8,899 nt of DNA from Deltaproteobacteria bacterium (GTDB lineage: Bacteria > Desulfobacterota > Desulfobacteria > Desulfobacterales > JAFDFH01): assembly GCA_019309945.1 (NCBI GenBank), contig JAFDFH010000215.1, positions 1-8,899 of the forward strand. The letters run 5' to 3'. The notes below the pieces were generated by a model. The model ran no database searches and was not told where the DNA came from. It saw only the letters and a list, made by a program, of their open reading frames with translations. This document shows positions 1 through 6,909 of this stretch, in pieces; within the stretch, counting starts at the first letter, position 1; each line of letters begins with the position of its first letter. The position numbers and the translations under genes are program-made.

Positions 1-66
1 GCAGAAAGCCAAAGAATGTTAAAGGCGCTGATAAAGTCTTTAGAAAACAAACCCTTGAATCCTTGA
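1..66 (+). CDS. Possible C-terminal tail of an unidentified protein (5' end outside window)
   Basis: Frame 1 is open from the left edge to a TGA at 64-66 and would encode 21 residues ending LIKSLENKPLNP. The composition (lysine, leucine, charged helix) is compatible with a protein C-terminus, and a hairpin follows 20 bp after the stop. Frame 3 is also open, to a TAA around 123-125, but its translation looks less protein-like and would run through the hairpin. Too little is present to name a family, and the assignment could be wrong. Confidence 0.3.
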   Translation, partial: AESQRMLKALIKSLENKPLNP

Positions 67-85
67 CCCCTGGAATCCTGGGACC
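53..85. repeat. Imperfect tandem repeat, two 16-17 bp units
   Basis: CCTTGAATCCTTGACC (53-68) is followed directly by CCTGGAATCCTGGGACC (69-85). The units differ by T-to-G changes and one inserted G. Within each unit the CCTTG/CCTGG block is itself repeated. Similar 'ccttgaatcc' strings are, from memory, common between genes in Desulfobacterota. The first unit overlaps the end of the possible upstream reading frame. Confidence 0.45.
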
Positions 86-86
86 C

Positions 87-111
87 TCTTCTCCAACTAA
101 ATTGGAGAAGA
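87..111. terminator. Hairpin between convergent genes, possible terminator
   Basis: TCTTCTCCAA (87-96) and TTGGAGAAGA (102-111) form a perfect 10-bp stem with a 5-nt loop, CTAAA. It lies between the end of the possible plus-strand gene and the end of the minus-strand djlA-like gene, which fits a bidirectional terminator. Neither side carries a clear run of T residues, so intrinsic termination is plausible but not certain. Confidence 0.5.
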
Positions 112-121
112 TCCTTAAATA

Positions 122-874
122 TTAAATACCCCTTTCTTTTTTTATCGCTTCATAGGCTTCGTGGATTTCCCGGAATTTGTCCTCAGCGAATTTGGTAAAC
201 TCCTCCGGCAAACCCTTGGACGCGATCGTGTCCGGATGATACTCCATCACAAGCTTCCGGTATTGTTTTTTTATTTGATCATCTGAATCGTTGCTTTTAC
301 ATCCGAGGACCGCGTAAAATTTTACAACCTCTTTAACATGCCTTGACTTTATTTTGCGGTATTCTTGATCACTAAAAGTGAACATTCTTGCGGCGGCGAA
401 GATCAGTTTCTCTTCATTTTCACTCAACGCACCGTCCGCAAGGGATACGCGGAGCAATATATCAATCATGAACTCGAGAATCTGGGGCTGAAATCGGAAC
501 TGATTGTAAAACTGTGCCGCGAAATCCTGAAAAGATTCCCGGGAGTCAGTAGCGGTCTGAAAAATATTTACGGCAACCCTCCTGCTTTCAGGACTTAAAT
601 TCAAATCGTACACCATGAAATTTTCGATGGAATCAATCTCTTCTTTTGTTATGTGTCCATCCGCCTTGGTGAGCTTTGCAAGCATTGAAAAGGCCGCAAC
701 AAAGAAAGTGAGCTGTGTTTCCTCATTAGACGAAAGGCGATCCACCTCTCTGTAGTCATGATTGACATGACTTTGATCAAAAGCGTGACCAAAGGCTGCG
801 CCGGCAATGGCACCCAGGGGACCTCCCAGCGCGAATCCTATGGTACCCCCCACAACTTTTCCCAGCCAACCCAT
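122..874 (-). CDS. djlA: DjlA-type membrane-associated J-domain co-chaperone
   Basis: The 250-residue product has the DjlA layout. Residues 1-33 form a glycine-rich hydrophobic segment ending GHAFD, matching the membrane anchor of DjlA, which ends GHMFD. A TerB-like helical domain spans about residues 45-180, with acidic turns such as KADGHITKEE and LADGALSENEE. A C-terminal J domain covers about 183-250 and carries the HPD motif at 213-215, the site that stimulates DnaK ATPase. The length is close to E. coli DjlA (271 residues). The ATG start has a good ribosome site, AAGGAA, 7 nt upstream. The role in DnaK recruitment at the inner membrane comes from the family; clients here are unknown. 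The gene stands alone, with its own promoter upstream. Confidence 0.88.
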   Translation of the reverse strand: MGWLGKVVGGTIGFALGGPLGAIAGAAFGHAFDQSHVNHDYREVDRLSSNEETQLTFFVAAFSMLAKLTKADGHITKEEIDSIENFMVYDLNLSPESRRVAVNIFQTATDSRESFQDFAAQFYNQFRFQPQILEFMIDILLRVSLADGALSENEEKLIFAAARMFTFSDQEYRKIKSRHVKEVVKFYAVLGCKSNDSDDQIKKQYRKLVMEYHPDTIASKGLPEEFTKFAEDKFREIHEAYEAIKKERGI

Positions 875-927
875 ATGTTTTTCCTTTTCATTTACTGATT
901 GGTACTTCGTATTTTAGGTGTGCTTTG

Positions 928-955
928 ATTATATTCGAAACGTTTAAAAAGCAAA
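928..955 (-). promoter_or_regulatory. Likely sigma-70 promoter of the djlA-like gene
   Basis: Read on the minus strand, a perfect -10 hexamer TATAAT lies at 928-933. A weak -35, TTTGCT (950-955), is 16 nt away; TTGCTT at 949-954 with a 15-nt spacer is the alternative. The ATG is about 50 nt downstream. The spacer contains the 8-bp palindrome AAACGTTT. I see nothing else in 875-1098: no gene, and no clear terminator for the tRNA upstream of it. Confidence 0.5.
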
Positions 956-1098
956 TAAAAGATAAACGATCCGAAAGGCTTTGGACTTGACCCATTAAAA
1001 AGGGGCCTTATCTTTTACATGGGTTTTGAGCAAAATTCACGACAATACCCGGTTTTTACAAAGAAAAGTCTATATCACGCGGAAGGTTGAAATTAATG

Positions 1099-1185
1099 TG
1101 GTGCCGAAGGCGAGACTCGAACTCGCATGTCCATACAGACACTAGACCCTGAACCTAGCGCGTCTACCAGTTCCGCCACTTCGGC
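1099..1185 (-). tRNA. tRNA-Leu, anticodon CAG
   Basis: An 87-nt class II tRNA on the minus strand, with the CCA end encoded (complement of 1099-1101). The 7-bp acceptor stem GCCGAAG/CTTCGGC pairs perfectly. The D arm includes TGGTAGAC, the T arm includes GTTCGAGTC, and a long variable arm pairs TGTC with GACA, as expected for leucine tRNAs. The anticodon stem CTAGG/TCTAG has one G-T pair. The loop TTCAGGG gives anticodon CAG (complement of 1149-1151), which reads CUG. A strong promoter lies directly upstream. No integrase or duplicated tRNA end is visible beside it. Confidence 0.96.
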
Positions 1186-1232
1186 ACAAAAAGAGGTCAT
1201 TTAAAAAGGTTGATTTAACGCAGAATTTAGTG

Positions 1233-1261
1233 CATATAAATTTTTTTTACAGTTTTGTCAA
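1233..1261 (-). promoter_or_regulatory. Promoter of tRNA-Leu
   Basis: On the minus strand, a consensus -35 TTGACA (1256-1261) is followed after exactly 17 nt by a -10-like TATATG (1233-1238). The A-rich spacer favours recognition. The predicted transcript start, near 1226, is about 40 nt before the mature tRNA 5' end, leaving a short leader for RNase P to remove. The -35 lies only 30 bp from the divergent ribF start codon. Confidence 0.75.
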
Positions 1262-1291
1262 GTCCATATTGATGGGATCGCAAAGGTTAGC

Positions 1292-2224
1292 ATGAAGCTT
1301 ATTGAACATATCGAAAAGATACAAAAACCCTTTAACAACACCGTGATTACGATTGGCAATTTTGATGGTGTACACATCGGGCATCAATCCCTTTTCCATA
1401 CGGTTATCGAAAAGGCCGCCGCTATTGGCGGCATCTCCATTGCCATGACCTTTGAACCTCATCCGATAAAGGTCTTAAAGCAAAACGGTCATCCGCCATT
1501 GATTACCCTCTATGAGCAGAAAGTTGAACTGATTACGAAAACAGGCATTGATGTGCTTATTTGCGTACCATTTGACCATGGGTTCGCTTCGGTAACAGCA
1601 AGGGCGTTTGTGGAGGATTTGCTGGTCAAGCGCATCGGTATGAAGGCCATCGTCGTGGGAAAAGATTATACCTTTGGGAAAAACCGTGAAGGCAATCTTG
1701 ATCTTTTAAAAACTTACGGGGACCATCTTAATTTTGAAGTGGTTGTTCTCGATTGGATCCAATTATCGAAGTGGCCGGGAAGAATCAGCAGCACCAGAAT
1801 ACGTGAACTTGTCATGGAAGGAAAAGTTTCCGAAGCCGAGAATTTGCTGGGCCGTTTTTACCAGATCAGGGGCATCGTTACCACCGGAAGAGACCGGGGG
1901 GGCAAACTACTTGGATTCCCAACAGCAAATATCATTCTTCAGGACGAACTCTGTCCGAAAACAGGTGTCTACGCGGTAACCGTCGAATGCCTCAATGGAA
2001 CCTATAAAGGCGTTGCCAATATTGGGTACAGTCCCACTTTTAATGACCATGTCTTCACGGTTGAAGTTCATATCCTTGATTTTAATAAAAATATTTGCGG
2101 GAAAAAAATCCGCGTGAATTTTATAAAACGTCTGAGGGACGAAAAAAAGTTTTCTGATATTTCCGACCTTTCAAAACAAATCCAAAACGATATCGAAAAG
2201 GCACGCGGAATTCTGTCTATATAA
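1292..2224 (+). CDS. ribF: Bifunctional riboflavin kinase / FAD synthetase
   Basis: RibF converts riboflavin to FMN and then FMN to FAD in the cytoplasm, using ATP in both steps. The 310-residue length is typical. The N-terminal adenylyltransferase domain (about 1-185) has the nucleotide-binding motif GNFDGVHIGH at 22-31 and the ISSTRIR motif starting at I165. The C-terminal flavokinase domain (about 186-305) has GFPTAN, with PTAN at 210-213, and a VEVHILDF segment carrying the expected catalytic Glu. The ATG has an AAAGG ribosome site (1282-1286) 5 nt upstream. A candidate promoter is weak: TTGATT at 1210-1215 with an AT-rich -10 region near 1233-1240 that is shared with the opposing tRNA promoter. 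The next gene starts 4 bp after the stop, so the two are probably cotranscribed. Confidence 0.96.
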   Translation: MKLIEHIEKIQKPFNNTVITIGNFDGVHIGHQSLFHTVIEKAAAIGGISIAMTFEPHPIKVLKQNGHPPLITLYEQKVELITKTGIDVLICVPFDHGFASVTARAFVEDLLVKRIGMKAIVVGKDYTFGKNREGNLDLLKTYGDHLNFEVVVLDWIQLSKWPGRISSTRIRELVMEGKVSEAENLLGRFYQIRGIVTTGRDRGGKLLGFPTANIILQDELCPKTGVYAVTVECLNGTYKGVANIGYSPTFNDHVFTVEVHILDFNKNICGKKIRVNFIKRLRDEKKFSDISDLSKQIQNDIEKARGILSI

Positions 2225-2228
2225 CCCC

Positions 2229-3311
2229 ATGAAAAAAAATATCATCATCTCCCTGGCACTGGGGGCCATATTATCCACTTTAACGCTTTATCTTGCCTTT
2301 CGAAATGTGCCCTTCGTCGATCTTGTGTCTTATCTGACATCCATCAACTACCTCTGGATCATCCCAGCGATACTTTTTTCTTTGTTTACTTTTGTTCTAA
2401 GAGTCATCAGATGGCAAATTATTCTGGCGTCGGTCCGTAAAATTGACTTCTGGCGGGCATTTCATCCTTTGATGATCGGGTTCATGATAAACTGTATCCT
2501 TCCGGGTAGGGTCGGTGAAGTAGCCCGACCGCTTATTTTAAAAAAAAACGATGATGTTCCTTTTTCCACTGGACTGGCAACGGTTGCGGCTGAACGGGTT
2601 TTTGACGTCGGCTTCATTGTTATGGCTTTCGCAGCGGTGCTGGCATATGTCCGGATTGATCCTGGTTTTGATATGACCTTTGGCGGGTATCATCTTAACC
2701 GGGAAACCTTGGAAGCAATCAGCGGCGGGATGTTAACCCTCTGCCTGGGTATGATTTTCGGAATAGTCGTTATCAGTATAGAGACAAGCCGAAGGGTTAT
2801 CATTAATTCAATCCTGGGCATACCTTCCCTGTTTTTTTTTATCAGCCCTTCTTCTAAACAGAAAATTGGAGAAAAGGTCTTGGCACCCCTGGTCAAAGTC
2901 GTAGAAAACTTTGCCGCTGGTTTTTCTCTTGTTAAATACCCTAAAAAGATATTGGGCTGTTTTGGTCTCTCTTTTATGATCTGGAGCCTGCAGGCATTTT
3001 CATATTACATTATGTCATTCGGCTGCCCGGGTATCGGACTTTCTTATCTTGAACTTTTTACCGTCATGATCATCATCTGTTTCTTTATCGCCCTTCCATC
3101 CGTTCCCGGCTTCTGGGGACTTTGGGAGGCAGGAGGTGTCTTTGCATTGACCCTCTTCGGGGTCTCTTCAAAAGACGCTGCCGGCTTTACCCTGGCAAAT
3201 CATGCGGTTCAGATGTTCCCAGTCATCATCGTGGGTCTTATTTCAGCGGTGATAACCGGGGTAAATATATGGCAGGTCTCGTACGGAAAAAAATTAGTGT
3301 TTGATTCCTAA
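2229..3311 (+). CDS. Flippase-like integral membrane protein (YbhN / LPG synthase TM-domain family)
   Basis: The 360 residues contain about eight or nine hydrophobic helices, roughly 6-24, 41-60, 78-92, 120-142, 168-186, 190-205, 241-265, 277-295 and 330-350. Family signatures are the PGRVGEVARP segment (92-101), followed by a basic stretch, and PGFWGLWEAG in the C-terminal third. This is the membrane domain also found in the N-terminal part of MprF-type lysyl-phosphatidylglycerol synthases, but the cytosolic aminoacyltransferase domain is absent. Members are thought to move lipids or lipid-linked molecules across the inner membrane; the substrate here is unknown. The start lies 4 bp after the ribF stop with no clear ribosome site, so translation is probably coupled to ribF. 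No functional link to flavin synthesis is implied. Confidence 0.88.
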   Translation: MKKNIIISLALGAILSTLTLYLAFRNVPFVDLVSYLTSINYLWIIPAILFSLFTFVLRVIRWQIILASVRKIDFWRAFHPLMIGFMINCILPGRVGEVARPLILKKNDDVPFSTGLATVAAERVFDVGFIVMAFAAVLAYVRIDPGFDMTFGGYHLNRETLEAISGGMLTLCLGMIFGIVVISIETSRRVIINSILGIPSLFFFISPSSKQKIGEKVLAPLVKVVENFAAGFSLVKYPKKILGCFGLSFMIWSLQAFSYYIMSFGCPGIGLSYLELFTVMIIICFFIALPSVPGFWGLWEAGGVFALTLFGVSSKDAAGFTLANHAVQMFPVIIVGLISAVITGVNIWQVSYGKKLVFDS

Positions 3312-3333
3312 CCCGGATAAACCGGAAATAATA

Positions 3334-3406
3334 GCCACCAAGGCACCAAGACACAAAGAATAAATGTTTAGTATAATTAAAATTCGTGTCTTGGTGCCTT
3401 GGTGGC
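3334..3406. repeat. 21-bp perfect inverted repeat with 31-nt loop
   Basis: The left arm, 3334-3354 (begins GCCACCAAGGCACC), is the exact reverse complement of the right arm, 3386-3406. Each arm contains the block CACCAAG twice in part. The loop is AT-rich. It sits 22 bp after the flippase-like gene and 125 bp before def. It would form a very stable hairpin in RNA and could terminate or stabilise the ribF operon transcript, but there is no T-run after either arm. From memory, 'caccaaggcaccaagacac' is a recurrent intergenic repeat in environmental bacteria. No gene is visible in the rest of 3312-3531. Confidence 0.9.
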
Positions 3407-3531
3407 GAAAATATTTTGTTAGATAAATCCTTCGCAAACATGATGTGATTTGAATAAATAGGTACTAAATTCGGTGACGCATTTTATATCATTACAACGG
3501 ATTTTAGGTGAAACCATAAAAGTGACCAAAG

Positions 3532-4041
3532 ATGACCATACTTCATATTTTAACCTATCCGGATAAATCTCTCGCACAGCCGACAAAGCCTGTGGAGAAT
3601 GTAGACGGCACAATCCAACAGATCATTGAAGACCTGGCTTCCACCATGTACAATGCACCCGGTGTTGGACTGGCCGCGATTCAAGTTGGATTTGACAAAA
3701 GTATCATCGTTTATGATGTCTCTCCAAGGGAAGCAAAGCGATCTCTTCAGGTTCTGATAAACCCGAGGATAGTTACCAGTGAAGGAGAAATGTTATCCGA
3801 AGAAGAAGGGTGTTTGAGCGTTCCGGATTTCAGGGCAGACGTGAAGCGCGCGGCATCAGTGCTGGTTGAGGGACTGGACCGGGATGGGAATCCGCTCAGT
3901 ATTTCAGCCGACGGCTTACTGGCACTGGTATTGCAGCATGAAATCGATCATTTGAAGGGAACCTTATTTATTGATCGGATCAGCGCACTAAAAAGGGAAC
4001 TTTACAAACGCAGGGTGAAAAAGAAACTGAAAAAAGAGTGA
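3532..4041 (+). CDS. def: Peptide deformylase
   Basis: Def removes the N-formyl group from the initiator methionine of new polypeptides near the ribosome exit. The 169-residue length is normal, and all three family motifs are intact: GVGLAAIQ (44-51), EEGCLSVP with metal ligand C94, and QHEIDHLKG with metal ligands H136 and H140 and catalytic E137. The N-terminus, MTILHILTYPD, matches the family, supporting ATG 3532; no strong Shine-Dalgarno is present, and an in-frame GTG at 3508 is closed by a stop. The C-terminus is lysine- and arginine-rich. The gene overlaps the likely GTG start of fmt by 4 nt (GTGA at 4038-4041), the usual coupled pair. The enzyme looks fully functional although its partner fmt appears broken. 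Confidence 0.96.
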   Translation: MTILHILTYPDKSLAQPTKPVENVDGTIQQIIEDLASTMYNAPGVGLAAIQVGFDKSIIVYDVSPREAKRSLQVLINPRIVTSEGEMLSEEEGCLSVPDFRADVKRAASVLVEGLDRDGNPLSISADGLLALVLQHEIDHLKGTLFIDRISALKRELYKRRVKKKLKKE

Positions 4042-4963
4042 TAAAAAAGTTAAAAACCATATTTATGGGCACCCCTGACTTTGCTGTTCCGTGTTTAGAA
4101 GCGCTCAACACGAATGGATATGATGTTACATTGGTCATTACAAAGGAAGGGATCGCAAGATTGCCCCTCCACCTGTCAAAACGGCCGCCTTACGGTTGGG
4201 ATATGAAGTGATCCAGCCGCTCTCGATTGGGGCCAACGATTTTATTGCGCACCTAGCAGGGCTTAAATCAGACATTTTTGTCGTGGTCGCATTTGGACAT
4301 ATACTTCCTAAAACACTCCTCGAACTGCCGCGCTTCGGTGCAATCAACCTACACGCCTCGCTGCTCCCCAAGTATCGCGGCCCCGCACCGATTCAGTGGG
4401 CCATTATCAACGGTGAAATGGAAACGGGCGTCACAGCGATCTGCATGGATGAGGGGCTAGATACCGGAGATATCCTCCGGTTCGAAAAAGTTGAAATAAC
4501 CCCTGAAGACACGTCCGCTATTCTCCATGATCGTCTGTCCGAACTATCCGCTACTCTTTTGATCAGGACATTGAACGATCTTGAAGCCGGACCCTTAAAA
4601 TCCGTTCCCCAAGACCACACCCGGGCGACCTATGCCCCCTTACTGAAAAAAAGTGACGGACGTATGGATTGGAACATGCCGGCTGAAAAGCTTGAGGCGT
4701 TTATACGCGGCATGACGCCATGGCCCGGCGCGTTTACTTTTCATGGCAACAAACGCCTTAAAATTTTTAAGGCCATCCCTGCACTCATGAAGGGTGAAGA
4801 ACCACCTGGTACAGTCATTCAGGGATTTTACGGCGAATTACGGATCGCAACCGGAAAAGGCGCCCTGTCTGTTCTGGAAATTCAGGGAGAATCCGGAAAG
4901 CGTCTTCCGATCAAAGATTTTCTTAGGGGCTATGAGTTGCCTCCTGGAACGGTGTTTTCCTGA
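4038..4963 (+). pseudogene. fmt: Methionyl-tRNA formyltransferase, interrupted by a frame break
   Basis: Fmt transfers a formyl group from 10-formyl-tetrahydrofolate to initiator Met-tRNA. The N-terminal part lies in one frame: from GTG 4038 it reads into KTIFMGTPDFAVPCLEA and VTLVIT, then meets a stop at 4209-4211. The remainder lies in the -1 frame from about 4142: KGRDRKIAPPPVKTAALRLG, then the formyl-transfer core with INLHASLLPKYRG (Asn codon 4346, His 4352) and MDEGLDTGD (Asp 4460), and the C-terminal tRNA-binding domain with RGMTPWPGAF, ending at TGA 4961. Where relatives have TQPDRP followed by (K/A)GRG, this sequence goes from T straight to KGRD, so about five codons plus one base (16 nt) are missing. 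The lost residues begin the insertion loop that contacts initiator tRNA in E. coli Fmt. Apart from this break, no other damage is seen. A real lesion or an assembly error are both possible; a TTG at 4196 could start only a truncated, probably inactive protein. Confidence 0.85.
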
Positions 4964-4986
4964 AAAGCTGCGCAGCGATCAAGTTT

Positions 4987-5500
4987 CGAGACCTTTGCAA
5001 AATACTCATTTTTGTTCAAGTTCAAACCTCGTAAATAGTCAAATAGTCTAGTGGTTAATTGGTTATTACGTAACTTCTCAAAAACTTATGGTTCAACCTA
5101 CCAGCGGAGTCATCCGGTCGTTTTTTTCAAAGCGGGCAACTGTTTGAAGCCGTTTAGGGCGGCTTGCAGTGACCCGAACGGCATAAATTGTTGATTGTAG
5201 CCTGTGTGTGCTAAGCGACAGACTCATTTTAGATCCCATGCGCGGGTCACTGTTAGGCGCCCTTAACGGCAAGTTTTGGCCGTATTGAAAAAAATTACCG
5301 GATGGCGTAGCGGGCCTACCGAAACATATTGAGAAGTTACTTTTAAGGATTATAACATCTTGAATTGTCCGCATATATTTTCCCACTCGACCATTTTTCG
5401 ACTCAACTATTCAACGAAGTCTAAAATAGAGTATTTTGAGGATTAAAATTTGAGCCTGACACCGAAATTGGGCATGAAGAGGAGTTTTGCAAAGGTTTCG
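4987..5500. repeat. Older inverted-repeat element interrupted by a foldback element
   Basis: The left end, CGAGACCTTTGCAAAA (4987-5002), and the right end, TTTTGCAAAGGTTTCG (5485-5500), are inverted repeats matching at 15 of 16 positions. Weaker inward matches support a common origin: CAAAATACTC (4998-5007) with GAGTATTTTG (5429-5438), and aaatagtctagtgg (5041-5054) with the complement of 5383-5396 (12 of 14). Without the 271-bp insertion at 5070-5340, the element would be about 243 bp. AAATAGTC is tandemly doubled at 5033-5048. No transposase remnant is recognised and no clear target duplication is seen. The ends resemble those of some transposase-encoding IS elements, from memory only. Together with the insertion it fills the whole gap between fmt and rsmB. 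Confidence 0.6.
5070..5340 (+). mobile_element. 271-bp foldback element (MITE-like), copy 1
   Basis: The ends, GTAACTTCTCAA (5070-5081) and TTGAGAAGTTAC (5329-5340), are perfect 12-bp inverted repeats. The interior is a long imperfect palindrome. A 28-bp central stem (5149-5176 with 5243-5270) has three mismatches and one G-T pair, and closes a 66-nt loop. Outer arms also pair, for example CATCCGGT (5111-5118) with ACCGGATG (5297-5304), flanked by T7/A7 runs. A second copy lies at 6938-7208 in reverse orientation, the same length and differing at about 18 positions. No credible protein is encoded, so movement would need a transposase supplied elsewhere. No target duplication is evident. It has inserted into the older element at 4987-5500. 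Confidence 0.85.
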
Positions 5501-5522
5501 TTAAAAAACCCTTGCTAAAAAG

Positions 5523-6908
5523 GTGATGCATATCCAAAATCGAAAAAACATACCGGGTGATGCGCGTAAAATCGCACTAACAGTCTTGAATGCGCTGGAA
5601 AGTGGTCGAAAAACCCTGGATGCCGTTTTAGAAAATACACATCACAAATATCCCCTTATGTTAAAACGGGATCGATCCTTGCTCTACGCCATTGTTTACG
5701 GGGTCCTCAGATGGCGAAAGCGGATCGACTGGATTATTGATCACTTTTCCAAAACTCCCCTGGACAAGATCGATCCCAGGGTTTTAAACACTTTGCGGAT
5801 CGGACTTTTTCAATTTATCTATTTAAATCGGATACCGGTGTCTGCCGCAGTGGACACAACCGTGGAAATGGCCAAGTCCTTTGCCGAGCCCTGGGTCGTC
5901 CGATATGTCAATGCGCTCCTGCGCAATGCTGCAAGAGGGTATAAAAATGTTCCCTACCCTTCCGTTGAGAAAGATCCGGAAGCGGCCCTATCCATAGGTA
6001 AGTCTTTTCCAAAATGGCTGATCAAAAAATGGATCGGTCATTTCGGGCTTGCCGAGACCGAGGCCCTTTGTGATGCGATTAATACGATCCCTCCCATTAC
6101 CATACGAACCAATACCCTTAAAACAACTAGAAAAAAGTTGGCTCACGCTTTAGAGATCAACGCCCAAAGGGTCGAGCCCACGACTTATTCTTCTGAAGGC
6201 ATCTCTTTTTGCAATCCGGAGGTACCTGTTTCGGAAATAAAATCCTTTAAGGAAGGATGGTTTCAGGTTCAGGACGAGGCGGCCCAGCTCATTTCCCATT
6301 TTTTAAATCCCCAGCCCGGGGAAACCATTTTAGATGCATGCGCCGGTCTCGGAGGAAAAACCGGACATATTGCCCAGATGATGAAAAATCACGGCAGAAT
6401 TGTCGCCATGGATAAAAATACGGAAAAGCTCATGCGGCTCGAGTCTGAAATGCGCCGCCTTGGAATTAAAACCGTCACAACGGCCCCATACAATTTAAAT
6501 AACACCATGAACGGAAAACCCCTTGGCATGTTTGACCGGATTCTTTTGGATGCACCTTGTTCAGGCCTGGGTGTCCTTCGGAGAAACCCAGACACGAAAT
6601 GGTCCATGTCAAAAAATAAATTGCGGTATCAAAGCGAAAGACAGATAAAATTTCTGGACATCCTGTCGCCTCTTGTCAAACCATCAGGTATTCTGGTGTA
6701 CGCGGTTTGCAGTACTGAACCTGAAGAGAATGACGCGGTGGTAAACGTTTTTTTGAACAAACACCCATTGTTTGTCATAATAAATAACCCCATGGAAATC
6801 TCCAATAAGGTCCGTTCACTGGTCAACGCAAAAGGATATCTGAGGACATTTCCACATGTTCACAACATGGACGGTTTTTTTTCCGTATGTTTTAAACGGA
6901 TAAAATAG
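5523..6908 (+). CDS. rsmB: 16S rRNA m5C967 methyltransferase
   Basis: RsmB methylates cytosine 967 of 16S rRNA using S-adenosylmethionine. The 461-residue protein has the RsmB layout: an N-terminal NusB-like RNA-binding domain (about 13-140, with DARKIAL and LLYAIVYGVLRW) and a C-terminal Rossmann methyltransferase domain. The SAM-binding motif I, DACAGLGGKTGHIA, starts at D271. Motif IV, DAPCSGLGVLRRNPDTKW, carries C346, and motif VI, YAVCSTEPEEN, carries the catalytic nucleophile C396; the two-cysteine arrangement is diagnostic of RNA m5C enzymes. GTG 5523 is followed at once by ATG 5526; either may start, and the ribosome site (AAAAAGG) is too close to be convincing. In relatives the gene usually follows fmt closely, whereas here 559 bp of repeat DNA intervenes, so its promoter must lie in or near that DNA. 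Confidence 0.95.
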   Translation: MMHIQNRKNIPGDARKIALTVLNALESGRKTLDAVLENTHHKYPLMLKRDRSLLYAIVYGVLRWRKRIDWIIDHFSKTPLDKIDPRVLNTLRIGLFQFIYLNRIPVSAAVDTTVEMAKSFAEPWVVRYVNALLRNAARGYKNVPYPSVEKDPEAALSIGKSFPKWLIKKWIGHFGLAETEALCDAINTIPPITIRTNTLKTTRKKLAHALEINAQRVEPTTYSSEGISFCNPEVPVSEIKSFKEGWFQVQDEAAQLISHFLNPQPGETILDACAGLGGKTGHIAQMMKNHGRIVAMDKNTEKLMRLESEMRRLGIKTVTTAPYNLNNTMNGKPLGMFDRILLDAPCSGLGVLRRNPDTKWSMSKNKLRYQSERQIKFLDILSPLVKPSGILVYAVCSTEPEENDAVVNVFLNKHPLFVIINNPMEISNKVRSLVNAKGYLRTFPHVHNMDGFFSVCFKRIK

Positions 6909-6909
6909 G

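Noticed and set aside
365..598. A 77-codon plus-strand open frame opposite djlA
   Set aside because: It is antisense to a well-supported gene, has no family resemblance and no ribosome site.
1099..1185. tRNA-Leu as an integration site for a mobile island
   Set aside because: No integrase, no duplicated tRNA 3' segment and no foreign-looking genes are found on either side.
4139..4150. Programmed -1 frameshift joining the two fmt frames
   Set aside because: A -1 shift at ACA-AAG would join the frames, but there is no canonical slippery heptamer and no clear downstream structure. The product would still lack the conserved QPDRP residues. Deletion or sequence error is simpler.
4196..4963. A short Fmt starting at TTG 4196
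   Set aside because: It would lack the N-terminal strand and loop of the catalytic domain, which are present upstream in another frame, so this is better described as one broken gene.
5093..5386. A 97-codon open frame on the minus strand across most of element copy 1
   Set aside because: It runs through both arms of the palindrome and out into the older repeat. The product resembles no known family, and the copy differences conserve base pairing instead of codons.
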